Assembly: GCF_025809055.1 (NCBI RefSeq)
Contig: NZ_CP075529.1
Span: forward strand, 2,405,501-2,469,500
Direction: 5' to 3'
DNA from: Devosia sp.
GTDB taxonomy: Bacteria; Pseudomonadota; Alphaproteobacteria; Rhizobiales; Devosiaceae
DNA length: 64,000 nucleotides
Every line of letters starts with the position of its first letter. Position 1 is the first letter of the stretch. Shown here piece by piece: positions 34,783-43,150 of this stretch. The position numbers were made by a program, and so were the translations under genes. Under the pieces are notes generated by a model, which worked only from the letters and a program-made list of their open reading frames with translations, was not told where the DNA came from and did no database searches.

Positions 34783-35660
34783 CAGGCGCCCCTGGTCCGG
34801 ATGGACAGGCGTGGCCCGAAAACATTGACCATCAGCCCGGCAAAGACCAGGGCGCTGCCCCAGATTTCAAGGCCGGTAACGGTTTCGCCCAGCAGCAGGC
34901 CGGCGCTGATCATGCCCGCCACCGGTACCAGCAGCGAGAAGGGCGCAATGGTGCTGGCCGGATAGCGGCTGAGTAGGACGCTCCACAGACCGAAGCCGAT
35001 CAGGGTGGCGGCATAGCCGTTGAATGCGATGGAAGCCAGCCCCAGCCCGCTGATCCGGGTGAGCCCGTCGATGACCGGCCCGGGCCCCTCGACCAGCATG
35101 GAGAGGGCAAAGAGCGGCACAGGCGGCACCAGGCTCGACCACACAACGAAGCTGAACATGTCCACCCGCCCGGTTTTCTTGATGATGATGTTGGAGAGGC
35201 CCCAGAAGAATGCCGAGGCCACGCACATCAGGAGCGGCAGCAGCACATGGAGTTCGAGCCGTTCCAGCGCGATCACCGCAATGCCGGCAAAGGCGATACT
35301 GGCACCGATGGACTGGAACCGGTTGATGCGCTCGCCCAGGAAGACGAAGGCCAGGGCAAAGGTGAAAAAGGCCTGCAACTGCATGATGAGCGAGGCGAGG
35401 CCCGATGGCATCCCCAGGCTGATGGCCATGAACAGCAGCCCGAACTGGGCCACGCCGATGGCAAGCCCGTAACCCACAAGGGTGGCAAGCGGCACATCGG
35501 GCCGGCGCACGAAGAACACCGCCGGCAGCGCCGCCGCCAGATAGCGCAGCCCGGTCATGAACAGGGGCGGCACATCCTCGACACCCCAGCGGATGAAGAC
35601 AAAGTTCACGCCCCAGATGGACACGACGAGCAGGACTAGGAGGAGATCGCGCAAGGGCAT
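34782..35660 (-). CDS. eamA: EamA-family transporter (copy 1 of a tandem pair)
   Basis: A 292-residue, ten-span transporter that follows Escherichia coli EamA closely: LLVVSIWGVNFVFIRWGVEDVPP, GLRYLAAALPAVFFVRRPDVPL, YGLAIGVAQFGLLFMAISLGMPSGLAS, and APFSLLVPVAGMISAGLLLGE. EamA exports cysteine-pathway intermediates. It heads a two-gene leftward operon with its own paralogue. The pair may act separately or as a two-chain transporter; the sequence does not decide. Confidence 0.87.
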   Translation of the reverse strand: MPLRDLLLVLLVVSIWGVNFVFIRWGVEDVPPLFMTGLRYLAAALPAVFFVRRPDVPLATLVGYGLAIGVAQFGLLFMAISLGMPSGLASLIMQLQAFFTFALAFVFLGERINRFQSIGASIAFAGIAVIALERLELHVLLPLLMCVASAFFWGLSNIIIKKTGRVDMFSFVVWSSLVPPVPLFALSMLVEGPGPVIDGLTRISGLGLASIAFNGYAATLIGFGLWSVLLSRYPASTIAPFSLLVPVAGMISAGLLLGETVTGLEIWGSALVFAGLMVNVFGPRLSIRTRGA

Positions 35661-35748
35661 GGAGTAACGTCCGGTACGGTAGTGCTTCTACGCCTGCCCT
35701 GTCCGCGGCTCAAGACCGCAATTGGGCAAACCGTCCTGCCTAAAGCAG

Positions 35749-35772
35749 ACGGCCTCCCCGAAGGGAGGCCGT
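35749..35772 (-). terminator. Hairpin downstream of asd
   Basis: ACGGCCTCCC pairs with GGGAGGCCGT around CGAA, 65 bases past the asd stop. The following leftward T-run is weak (CTGCTTTAGG). A short family A palindrome (CCTCCCCCTCGGGGAGAAGG) lies at 35810-35830 between them. Confidence 0.55.
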
Positions 35773-35836
35773 TTCACAGGTCATCCGGGCCGGTCATGTC
35801 TTACTTTTCCCCTCCCCCTCGGGGAGAAGGTGAACT

Positions 35837-36877
35837 TCAGGCCGCCAGCCGGCTGGCAAAGCCCTTTTCGATCAGCGTCTCGGCGATCTGGATGGTGTTG
35901 AGCGCCGCGCCCTTGCGCAGATTGTCCGAAACCACCCACAGCGCGAGGCCATTTTCGACCGTCACGTCCTCGCGAATGCGGCTGACATAGGTGTCGTATT
36001 CGCCCACGGTTTCCACCGGGGTCGCGTAGCCACCGGCCTCGCGCTTGTCGAGCACGGAAATGCCCGGTGCTTCGCGCAGGATATCGCGGGCTTCATCGGC
36101 CGTGATCGGCTTGGCAAATTCAAGGTTCACCGCTTCGGAATGGCCCACAAAAACCGGCACGCGCACGGCGGTGCAGGTTACCTTGATCTTGGGATCGAGG
36201 ATCTTCTTAGTTTCGGCCAGCACCTTCCACTCTTCCTTGGTGTAGCCGTCTTCCATGAACACATCGATATGCGGGATGACGTTGAAGGCGATCTGCTTGG
36301 GAAACTTCTGCGGGCTCGGGCTGTCATTGACGAAAATGCCCTTGGTCTGGTTCCACAGCTCATCCACGCCTTCCTTGCCGGCGCCGGAAACCGACTGATA
36401 GGTCGAGACCACGGCGCGGGTGATGGTGGCCGCGTCGTGCAGGGGCTTCAGGGCCACGACCAATTGCGCCGTCGAGCAGTTCGGATTGGCAATGATATTG
36501 GTGCGCTTGGGGTCGTTGAGCCAACGATCGAGCACATGCCCGTTCACTTCCGGCACGATCAGCGGCACGTCCGAGTGATAGCGCCAATAGGAGGAGTTAT
36601 CGATAACGATGGCACCGGCAGCCGCGATCCGCGGCGCCCATTCCTTGGAAATCGATCCGCCCGCCGACATGATCGCGAAATCCACGGTCGAGAAGTCGAA
36701 ATGCTGCAGATCCTTGGCCTTGAGGATCTTGTCGCCAAAGGACAATTCCCGGCCGATCGAGCGCGAGGAGGCCAGTGCAAAAACCTCGTCGGCCGGAAAC
36801 TTGCGTTCGGCCAGAATGTTGAGAACTTCGCGGCCCACATTGCCCGTGGCCCCGACGACAGCGACGCGATAACCCAT
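35837..36877 (-). CDS. asd: Aspartate-semialdehyde dehydrogenase
   Basis: Asd reduces aspartyl phosphate with NADPH, feeding lysine, diaminopimelate, threonine and methionine synthesis. The NADP-binding VAVVGATGNVGREVL opens the protein and the catalytic nucleophile is Cys134 in IANPNCSTAQL. The substrate-site segment GYATPVETVGEYDTYVSRIR is present. Length is 346 residues. The gene stands alone; the upstream 36878-37199 gap should hold its promoter. Confidence 0.96.
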   Translation of the reverse strand: MGYRVAVVGATGNVGREVLNILAERKFPADEVFALASSRSIGRELSFGDKILKAKDLQHFDFSTVDFAIMSAGGSISKEWAPRIAAAGAIVIDNSSYWRYHSDVPLIVPEVNGHVLDRWLNDPKRTNIIANPNCSTAQLVVALKPLHDAATITRAVVSTYQSVSGAGKEGVDELWNQTKGIFVNDSPSPQKFPKQIAFNVIPHIDVFMEDGYTKEEWKVLAETKKILDPKIKVTCTAVRVPVFVGHSEAVNLEFAKPITADEARDILREAPGISVLDKREAGGYATPVETVGEYDTYVSRIREDVTVENGLALWVVSDNLRKGAALNTIQIAETLIEKGFASRLAA

Positions 36878-37199
36878 TTTTGGAACTCCGGTCCCTTACC
36901 ATTTCCGCCCCCGCGCACCAGATGATGCGGCTTGTGATTGGCGCCTCTCCCCGGCGGGAGACGGCCCGGGGACAAGCGTCAGGCGGTTTTGGTGGTTTTG
37001 GTGGTCTCGGTCATGGCGAGCGTGCCCCCGGCCTGGGGCCGGGCGGTGGCAAGAGCGGCAAAAAAGCTGCGGCTGCGCATGACGAACACTGCTTCCTATG
37101 AAAAGCAGGACTTCTCATACTCCCAAATAGGAAAGAGTCAATGAACTTGATGGCCGTCCGGGCCTCTGCTCTATTCCCACCGGGTTTGGAGACACCAAC
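36878..37199. other. Intergenic region between asd and the 37.2-kb gene
   Basis: This 322-base divergent gap has no recognisable gene. It contains a short direct repeat (GGTTTTGGT twice near 36988-37005). Near 37085-37135 there are AT-richer bases that could hold a promoter for the rightward gene, but I cannot name hexamers with confidence. Confidence 0.35.
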
Positions 37200-37895
37200 A
37201 TGCGCATTTCACTGGCTCTGGCGGCCTGGTCCCTGCTGGCCACCGCCGCTGCCGCCCAGCCGGCCGCGGACCGGGTCACGGTCCTCTACTGTTATGGTGG
37301 CAATGGCTGCCAGGCCTATCTCACGCCCTTTTCCTATGAGGACATGGATCGCCTGCTTGACAAGATGGGCACGCTGTCCGGCGAGGGACGCGGCAAGCCG
37401 GTAGTGTTTCTGGAGAACAATGCCGGGGAACAGGTCGACTATGTCGACATGCAGCGTACTCCGGAAGAGATCAATGTCCTGTTTGGCGGCACCGGCGCGC
37501 CCCATGTGATCACCACCTATCCCGATCTGGGCGGCCTGCAGCCCCGCGACGGCGCCTGGTCCGTCACCATGGGCACGGCCGGGGCCGAAAACTGCCCGCC
37601 GGGCGTCGAAAACGCCATGTCCGGCCTCAAGCTCGCCGAAGCCGGCAGCATCCGTTTTGCCACGCCCTTTGATCCCGGCCAGGCCCTGCCGGATCAATCG
37701 GTCGACTGGATCAAGATCGCGCCGAACCGCTATCGGGCGGCCCTGCCCGGTTCGGACGCCATGTTCGCCACCTATGATCTGGTCGTCGATGGCACCGAAA
37801 GCCTGTCCGGCGCATTGCGCGCGGTAACACTTGTGCCCGGCCAGAAGGCCTGCACCATCACCCTGCCGGTCACTTATCAGCGTCTCGGGGACTGA
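37200..37895 (+). CDS. Secreted protein of unknown function
   Basis: A 231-residue protein with a signal peptide (RISLALAAWSLLATAAAAQP). The mature part has four cysteines: two close together in YCYGGNGCQAYLTPF, one in GAENCPPGVEN and one in QKACTITLP. Beta-rich character is suggested but I recognise no family. The ATG at 37200 has GGAG nine bases upstream. It stands alone between asd and a flavoprotein gene. Base composition is like its neighbours. Confidence 0.75.
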   Translation: MRISLALAAWSLLATAAAAQPAADRVTVLYCYGGNGCQAYLTPFSYEDMDRLLDKMGTLSGEGRGKPVVFLENNAGEQVDYVDMQRTPEEINVLFGGTGAPHVITTYPDLGGLQPRDGAWSVTMGTAGAENCPPGVENAMSGLKLAEAGSIRFATPFDPGQALPDQSVDWIKIAPNRYRAALPGSDAMFATYDLVVDGTESLSGALRAVTLVPGQKACTITLPVTYQRLGD

Positions 37896-38052
37896 CGGCG
37901 CGGCCCTTGCCAATCCGGCCATGGGCCAATAGAGCCTTGGTCGCCAAGGCGGCTATGCAAGGACCTGGAGCGCGCGGCCGGGCTGTCCCGGGGCACGACA
38001 GGCTCCCGACCGGCAGTTGCGCCCGTGGTGATGCCGGACCCAGGAGAAGACC

Positions 38053-39243
38053 ATGCCCGATTTTGACGTGATCGTTCTGGGGGCCGGAGCCGCCGGCATG
38101 ATGGCCGGCATCGAAGCCGCCCGGCGCGGACGGCGGGTGCTGGTCGTCGATCACGCCCGCGATCCGGGCGAAAAGATCCGCATTTCCGGCGGTGGCCGCT
38201 GCAACTTCACCAATATCAACGCCACCCATACCACTGGCCGCGACCGGTTCCTGGGCAGCAATCCGCGCTTTGCCCTCTCGGCCCTGTCCCGCTTTACCCC
38301 CGACATGTTCATCGAGCGGGTGCGCAAACAGGGGATCGCCTTTCACGAAAAGACCCTGGGCCAGTTGTTCTGCGATGGCCCGGCGACCCAGATCGTTTCC
38401 ATGCTGACCAATGACCTCCGCCAGGCCGGCGCCGCCATCTGGACCGGCCGGAGCGTGGGCAGCATCGAGAGCACGGCGGAAGGGTTCGATGTGATGGTCG
38501 GCGACGGGCGGGTCACCACCCAGAGCCTGGTGGTGGCGACGGGCGGCAAATCCATTCCCAAGATGGGCGCCACCGGCCTCGCCTATGACATTGCCCGCCA
38601 GTTCGGCCTCGGCGTCACCGAGACCCGCCCGGCTCTGGTGCCGCTGATGTTCGAGCCCGGCGCCCTCGAAAAGCTGAAGCCCCTGGCAGGGCTCTCCACC
38701 AATGCGGTGGTCCGCCATGGCAAGACGGGCTTCGAGGAGGCGCTGCTCTTCACCCATCGCGGCCTCTCCGGTCCCGCAATCCTGCAGATTTCATCCTATT
38801 GGCGCGACGGCGACGCCATCGCCGTCGACCTGCTGCCCGGCCGCGACGCGCTGGCCCTGTTGCGCGAAGCACGCAAGGCGACGCCCAAGCAACACATCCA
38901 GACCGTCCTCAGCGAGCACCTGCCCAAGCGGCTGGCACAATTGATGGGCGAGATCATCGACCAGCCCGGCATGATCGGGGATCTTTCCGACAAGAAACTC
39001 GCCGCCGCCGCCGACCTTGTGTCCAACTGGCGCCTCAAGCCCGTCGGCTCGGAGGGCTATCGCACCGCCGAGGTGACGCTGGGCGGCATCGACACCAAGG
39101 GTCTCGACGCCAGGACCATGATGGCCCGTACCGTGCCGGGGCTCTATTTCGTCGGCGAAGCGGTCGATGTCACCGGCTGGCTCGGCGGCTATAATTTCCA
39201 ATGGGCCTGGGCCTCCGGTTGGGCCGCCGGGCAGGACGCCTAA
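38053..39243 (+). CDS. HI0933/BaiN-type FAD-dependent oxidoreductase
   Basis: A 396-residue flavoprotein of the HI0933 (YhiN/BaiN) family, sometimes annotated TIGR03862. The FAD-binding VIVLGAGAAGMMAG opens it, followed by the family signature GEKIRISGGGRCNFTN. The C-terminal GLYFVGEAVDVTGWLGGYNFQ is diagnostic. The physiological reaction is unknown; gut BaiN reduces bile-acid enones, which is not implied here. CAGGAGAAG precedes the ATG. Confidence 0.9.
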   Translation: MPDFDVIVLGAGAAGMMAGIEAARRGRRVLVVDHARDPGEKIRISGGGRCNFTNINATHTTGRDRFLGSNPRFALSALSRFTPDMFIERVRKQGIAFHEKTLGQLFCDGPATQIVSMLTNDLRQAGAAIWTGRSVGSIESTAEGFDVMVGDGRVTTQSLVVATGGKSIPKMGATGLAYDIARQFGLGVTETRPALVPLMFEPGALEKLKPLAGLSTNAVVRHGKTGFEEALLFTHRGLSGPAILQISSYWRDGDAIAVDLLPGRDALALLREARKATPKQHIQTVLSEHLPKRLAQLMGEIIDQPGMIGDLSDKKLAAAADLVSNWRLKPVGSEGYRTAEVTLGGIDTKGLDARTMMARTVPGLYFVGEAVDVTGWLGGYNFQWAWASGWAAGQDA

Positions 39244-39794
39244 AAGCGAATACCCAACCGCACCGAAACATCGGTGCGGCCATTGTCCGGCACCCCGCAC
39301 AGTCCGAAATCGCTGACATGGGACACGGTGCCGATCAGCGACACCCCCGGCAGGACATTAACGCCGACGCTGCCCGCCCCGCGCGCCAGGGTGGCGCAAC
39401 CGAAGCGCGTCGGCGTGCCCGCCGGCTCCAGCGCCCCACTCTGCAGCGCTCCACCCAGGCTCGCTTCGGCAAAGACCGGGAGCAGCGGCGCGCTTACCGT
39501 CCAGCTCATGCCGGCATAGAGCAGGTGCTCCTGGCCGGTGAAGCTGACCGTGGCGCCCAGATGTGGCCGCAACTCGCCCAGAAGCGCCATGTCGCCGAAG
39601 TTCGGCAGCGCATAAAGCAGTTCCACATTGGCATTGCGCAACCGCGTCGGATCGAACAGGTCGGCGCCCGGATCAGTCACGCCGGAGGCAACGACGCCAC
39701 CGCGCACCTCGAATGGCAGGAACTGCGCCCAGGCGGCCGGGGCCATAAGGAGCACTCCGGCAACAACCATGGCGCGGACAAAACTGGACTTCAT
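39240..39794 (-). CDS. PagL-like outer-membrane barrel (acyloxyacyl hydrolase family)
   Basis: A 184-residue precursor with a signal peptide (to AWAQ, about residue 26) and a predicted eight-strand barrel ending in VRLGIRF. It resembles the lipid A 3-O-deacylase PagL family, with the active-site region SHVSDFGLCG. His and Ser are kept (H-x-S) but the following Asn is Asp. The Glu that completes the triad in Pseudomonas aeruginosa PagL (14 residues after His) is not present. AAGGAG precedes the ATG. Its stop overlaps the convergent flavoprotein gene. A paralogue lies at 40133. Confidence 0.72.
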   Translation of the reverse strand: MKSSFVRAMVVAGVLLMAPAAWAQFLPFEVRGGVVASGVTDPGADLFDPTRLRNANVELLYALPNFGDMALLGELRPHLGATVSFTGQEHLLYAGMSWTVSAPLLPVFAEASLGGALQSGALEPAGTPTRFGCATLARGAGSVGVNVLPGVSLIGTVSHVSDFGLCGVPDNGRTDVSVRLGIRF

Positions 39795-39865
39795 GGCGCT
39801 CTCCTTGGGACAGCGCCATTGGGCGCCCCCGCGCCCGGATCGGCAAGTTTTGATGAAAATTGTCT

Positions 39866-39881
39866 TTAATCGCGCGTTAAC
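39866..39881. promoter_or_regulatory. CtrA-type box TTAA-N7-TTAAC
   Basis: TTAA and TTAAC are separated by exactly seven bases (TCGCGCG), 72-87 bases upstream of the PagL-like gene start at 39794. This is a full match to the CtrA recognition sequence of alphaproteobacteria. Confidence 0.55.
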
Positions 39882-39950
39882 GCAAAGCCGCCTCGAGAGC
39901 GGTCTATCAGTACTGAACAGTTTCATCGGGGACTGACCAATCGTTTCGAC

Positions 39951-40130
39951 CCCCTTCACCTCCCCCTTGATGGGGGAGGTAGCGCCGCTCGGGCCCGCAG
40001 GGCCCTAGCAGAGCTAGGTGGGGGTGTTTTCCAGCCTCGGCTCGGCACAGATCCGTCCGCCCGCGTTCCGCTCCTGCCACAAGAGCAGAAGGCCAGGCGC
40101 CGGTCGCAAGATGAGTTCGGTCGTAGAAAG
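39951..40130. repeat. Composite intergenic repeat, family B copy 1
   Basis: Starts with CACCTCCCCC, then TTGATGGGGGAGGTAGCG, continues through CCCGCAGGGCC and ends its first part with GGTGGGGGTGTTTTCC, forming a long imperfect inverted repeat. A second part (CCGCTCCTGCC, AGAGCAGAAGG, TCGCAAG) follows. Both parts recur in the same order at 56471-56630. Confidence 0.75.
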
Positions 40131-40132
40131 TC

Positions 40133-40723
40133 CTAGAACTTCCAGCCCAGCCTGAGGCCGAAATTGGACAATCCGTCATTGGCCGAGCACCAGCCATTGT
40201 TGGAGGTGTGCTCATAAGTCAGCGTCGCCGTGGCCTGGTCGCTGAGATGCATGCCGACGCCGAAGCGCTCGTAGAAATTGACACGGCAGCCGAAATTCTT
40301 GCGCCCGGCCGGCGCCCCGGTCAGGTAGCCGTCATGGATGGCTGCGCCCAGCGTGCCTTCGAGATAGACCGGGGTATCGAACAGCGGCAACTGCCAGGTG
40401 AGGCCCGCATGGGCGATGCTGTCCTGGCCATCGAAATTGATGGTGGCGCCCACTTCCGGGCGCGGCGCGCCGATCCAGCGGAAGGCATCGATATCGGGCG
40501 AAACGAACAGCACATCGAAGCTGATGTCTTCGATCTGGTTGAGTTTCCAATTGCCGAAATTGAAGGGCACGAGCGTGGTGTCCACGTCATGGGCATTGAG
40601 GCCGATGCGCAGTTCATCGACGAAACTGGCCGACGGGCGCGGATCGAACATGTCCTGCGCCTGGACCGGCAGGGCCAGGGCAGCAAGGGCAAGGATCGGG
40701 AGCAGGTTACGCACGCGCGGCAT
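40133..40723 (-). CDS. PagL-like acyloxyacyl hydrolase family protein
   Basis: A 196-residue precursor: signal peptide (to VQAQD, about residue 22), then a barrel ending LRLGWKF. The active-site region TYEHTSNNGWCSANDGLSNFG keeps the PagL His-x-Ser-Asn, but has Ser where PagL has Glu. PagL removes the 3-position acyl chain from lipid A in the outer membrane. The Cys in this motif and a second Cys (FGCRV) probably form a disulphide, as suggested by the same pair in the paralogue at 39240. Ribosome-binding site is weak. Confidence 0.8.
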   Translation of the reverse strand: MPRVRNLLPILALAALALPVQAQDMFDPRPSASFVDELRIGLNAHDVDTTLVPFNFGNWKLNQIEDISFDVLFVSPDIDAFRWIGAPRPEVGATINFDGQDSIAHAGLTWQLPLFDTPVYLEGTLGAAIHDGYLTGAPAGRKNFGCRVNFYERFGVGMHLSDQATATLTYEHTSNNGWCSANDGLSNFGLRLGWKF

Positions 40724-40810
40724 CTTCCAGTCTGAGGAACCGCGCTCATAAGGCGCAGCAAGACCTTAACAAGTCAATTCCTCACGCCCCGCCTCCTGCC
40801 CCCGCCACAC

Positions 40811-40837
40811 AAAAACGGGCCCGCTGTTGCGGGCCCG
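40811..40837 (-). terminator. Terminator of the fasciclin gene
   Basis: Read leftward, a perfect 9-bp stem CGGGCCCGC/GCGGGCCCG with a four-base loop is followed by TTTTTGTG. Confidence 0.88.
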
Positions 40838-40862
40838 CATCGCTGCCACTAGCTGGAGGGAC

Positions 40863-41417
40863 TTACTTGGGCAGCAGCACCTTGTTGACGACGTGGATCA
40901 CGCCGTTGGACTGGTTGACGTCGGAAATGGTGATCCGGGCGGCATTGCCGTTCTCGTCCACCACATAGAGCACGCCACCCAGCTTGGTGAATTGCAGGTT
41001 GTCGCCGGAAACGGTCTTGATGAGGAAGCCGCCGGGATTCTCATCGGCGCGCATCATCAGGTCTTCGGCCGTGTATTTTCCCGGCAGCACATGTGCGGTC
41101 AGGATCTTGACCAGCTGCGCCTTGTTTTCCGGCATGAGCAGCGTATCGACCGTACCCGCCGGCAGGGCCGCAAAGGCACGGTTGACCGGGGCGAACACCG
41201 TGAACGGGCCCGCGCTCTGCAGCGTATCGACCAGCCCGGCAGCGGTAACGGCCGCGACCAGCGTCGTGTGATCCTTGGAATTGACCGCGTTCTCGACAAT
41301 GTTCTTGTCGGCGAACATGGCGGCCCCACCCACCATGGGGTTCGACTGGGCATAGGCGGCACCCGAAAGGGTGAGGCTGGCGGCAAGGGCGACGGCCCCG
41401 AGCAGTTTTGTAAGCAT
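40863..41417 (-). CDS. Fasciclin (FAS1) domain secreted protein
   Basis: A 184-residue protein with a signal peptide (to AYAQ, about residue 23) and one FAS1 domain (about 48-183). The domain shows the conserved GPFTVFAPVNRAFAALPAGT, VKILTAHVLPGKYTAEDL and the terminal NGVIHVVNKVLLPK. FAS1 proteins mediate adhesion or surface interactions. GGGAGGA lies just before the ATG and a strong terminator follows, so it is a single-gene unit. Confidence 0.93.
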   Translation of the reverse strand: MLTKLLGAVALAASLTLSGAAYAQSNPMVGGAAMFADKNIVENAVNSKDHTTLVAAVTAAGLVDTLQSAGPFTVFAPVNRAFAALPAGTVDTLLMPENKAQLVKILTAHVLPGKYTAEDLMMRADENPGGFLIKTVSGDNLQFTKLGGVLYVVDENGNAARITISDVNQSNGVIHVVNKVLLPK

Positions 41418-41550
41418 GATTATTCCTCCCTTGAGACGATCTGTTCGTCGGTAGGAGCTACGGCGGCGAGGAGAGAAAAGTTTCGCCCGCCCTTGACGCG
41501 ACGGCTCATCATCGTGATCTACCGATAAAACAAAGACCGAAAGTTGAGCC

Positions 41551-42561
41551 ATGTCCGTCCCTTTCCGCCTGTCGCTTCAGGATCTCGCACCCATTGCCCA
41601 GGGGACGTCCACGCAAGAGGCAATGGCGGAAACCGTGCGCCTGGCCCAGGCAGCGGATCGGCTGGGCTATGAGCGGCTCTGGTATGCCGAGCATCACGGC
41701 ATGCCCTCGATTGCCTCATCCGTGCCCGAAATCCTGATCGGCAGCGCCGCTTCCGCCACCAGCGGCATACGCATCGGCTCGGGCGGGGTGATGCTGCTCA
41801 ACCACGCGCCTTTGCGCATTGCCGAGGCCTATCGCACCCTCGAAGCGCTTCATCCCGGCCGCATAGATCTGGGGCTCGGTCGCGCCCCGGGCGGCGACGG
41901 CTATGCCATGCGCGCCTTGCGCAGCGGTAGTGGTGAGGAATTTTCGGCCTATCTGGCCGAGCTCATGGCTTTTGACGAAGAGAGTTTTCCGGCCGACCAT
42001 CCCTATGCGCGCGTGCCGGTCTCGCCGGGCGGCATCACCCTGCCCCCCAAATGGCTCTTGGGTTCGTCCGGCGCCAGTGCCCAGGCCGCCGGGCAACTGG
42101 GCTTTGGCTATGCCTTTGCCGCCCATTTCAGCCACACACCGGCCGCGCCGGCTTTCGTTGCCTATCGCGAGGCGTTCCAGCCGACGGCCGATTTTGCCGA
42201 ACCGCGCACCATCCTCTGCCTGTCGGTCATCTGTGCGCCCACCACCGAAGAAGCGAAATTTCTCGCCACCTCGCAGGCGGTGAGCTGGGCCTTGTTCGTC
42301 ACCGGCGAACAGCGTCAACTCATGCCGCCCGAAGAGGCCGCGCGGCGGCAATTGTCGCCCCAGCAACAGCAGGTCATCGACCACCAGTCCAGTCTCTGGC
42401 TTGTCGGCAATCCCCAGGACATGGCCGAAACCATCCGCGCCAAGGCCAGCGAAGCCGGCGCCGACGAGGTGATGATCACCACCACCATCCATTCCTACGA
42501 CCTGCGCCGCCGCTCCTATGCCCTGCTCGCCGAAGCCCTCGGCATCACCCCACGCGCCTGA
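41551..42561 (+). CDS. LLM-class flavin-dependent oxidoreductase (luciferase-like)
   Basis: A 336-residue TIM-barrel flavoprotein of the bacterial luciferase-like superfamily, in the MsnO8-type subgroup by its opening FRLSLQDLAPIAQG. Supporting segments are WYAEHHGMPSIASSVPEILIG, GGVMLLNHAPLRIAEAYRTLEALHPGRIDLGLGRAPGGD and GSSGASAQAAGQLGFGYAFA. It probably uses reduced FMN supplied by a reductase elsewhere. Substrate is unknown. The gene stands alone. Confidence 0.92.
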   Translation: MSVPFRLSLQDLAPIAQGTSTQEAMAETVRLAQAADRLGYERLWYAEHHGMPSIASSVPEILIGSAASATSGIRIGSGGVMLLNHAPLRIAEAYRTLEALHPGRIDLGLGRAPGGDGYAMRALRSGSGEEFSAYLAELMAFDEESFPADHPYARVPVSPGGITLPPKWLLGSSGASAQAAGQLGFGYAFAAHFSHTPAAPAFVAYREAFQPTADFAEPRTILCLSVICAPTTEEAKFLATSQAVSWALFVTGEQRQLMPPEEAARRQLSPQQQQVIDHQSSLWLVGNPQDMAETIRAKASEAGADEVMITTTIHSYDLRRRSYALLAEALGITPRA

Positions 42562-42632
42562 ACGGCGTCGGCACACCGCGCACCTGAATTGCATCGGCAC
42601 ACAGCGCGGATACCACCGCCTCGACCGGGGTG

Positions 42633-42784
42633 CCGGCTCCATCGCCCCCTCGCCCCTTTGGGGAGAGGGCCGGGTGAGGGGTTTGGCCGCCACCTCGAAC
42701 TGCGAGCACCAGCACTCGAGCCAAGCAGATCTGTGCGCTTCACCGGGCCATCACAACACAGTGTCATCCCCGCGAAAGCGGGGA
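42633..42784. repeat. Family A repeat and GTCATCCCCGC hairpin
   Basis: 42633-42690 repeats the family A block (CGGCTCCATCGCCCCCTCG then GGGGAGAGGG). 42767-42784 is the hairpin TCCCCGC/GCGGGGA. No gene is apparent in the 42562-42812 gap. Confidence 0.65.
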
Positions 42785-42812
42785 CCTCCGTTTACCCTCA
42801 ATCCCGCTTCGC

Positions 42813-43091
42813 CTAGTTCAGCGTCGAGCGCGACACCAGGTCGAAGCGGCCGGCCGGATCGACCCTGAGCGCCAGGTTCTGCCGGTCCAGTTCGGCGAGC
42901 CAGGCATTCCACGAGCACGGGCTCATGCCGCAATCGAGCTCGCCATCCCGCTGCCGGTCGAAATGCAGCTTGAGCTGCGCCCGCTCCTGGCCGAGCTGAT
43001 TGCGCACCCGCGCAATGGCCGGCTTGCCGTGCCGGTCATTGACCCAGTTCTGGATATCCCGATGCCGGGTCAACATATGTGTCTGTTGCAT
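42813..43091 (-). CDS. Small conserved-looking protein of unknown function
   Basis: A 92-residue charged protein with no signal peptide or membrane span. The opening TRHRDIQNWVNDRHGKPAIA, the segment KLHFDRQRD and the end CSWNAWLAELDRQNLALRV followed by DPAGRF suggest a compact soluble domain. I recall similar short proteins in Rhizobiales but no function. GGAGGAG lies six bases before the ATG, which supports a real gene. Two cysteines (DCGMSPC) are close together. It is just downstream of the leftward protease-like gene. Confidence 0.7.
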   Translation of the reverse strand: MQQTHMLTRHRDIQNWVNDRHGKPAIARVRNQLGQERAQLKLHFDRQRDGELDCGMSPCSWNAWLAELDRQNLALRVDPAGRFDLVSRSTLN

Positions 43092-43150
43092 GGCCTCTCC
43101 TCCATATAGCGGCTAACGGGGCCGTCCTCCGGCGGTTCCCGTTCGGCCGA

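Noticed and set aside
36938..37144. Small frame covering the GGTTTTGGT direct repeat
   Set aside because: Low-complexity Val/Leu translation produced by the repeat, with no start signal.
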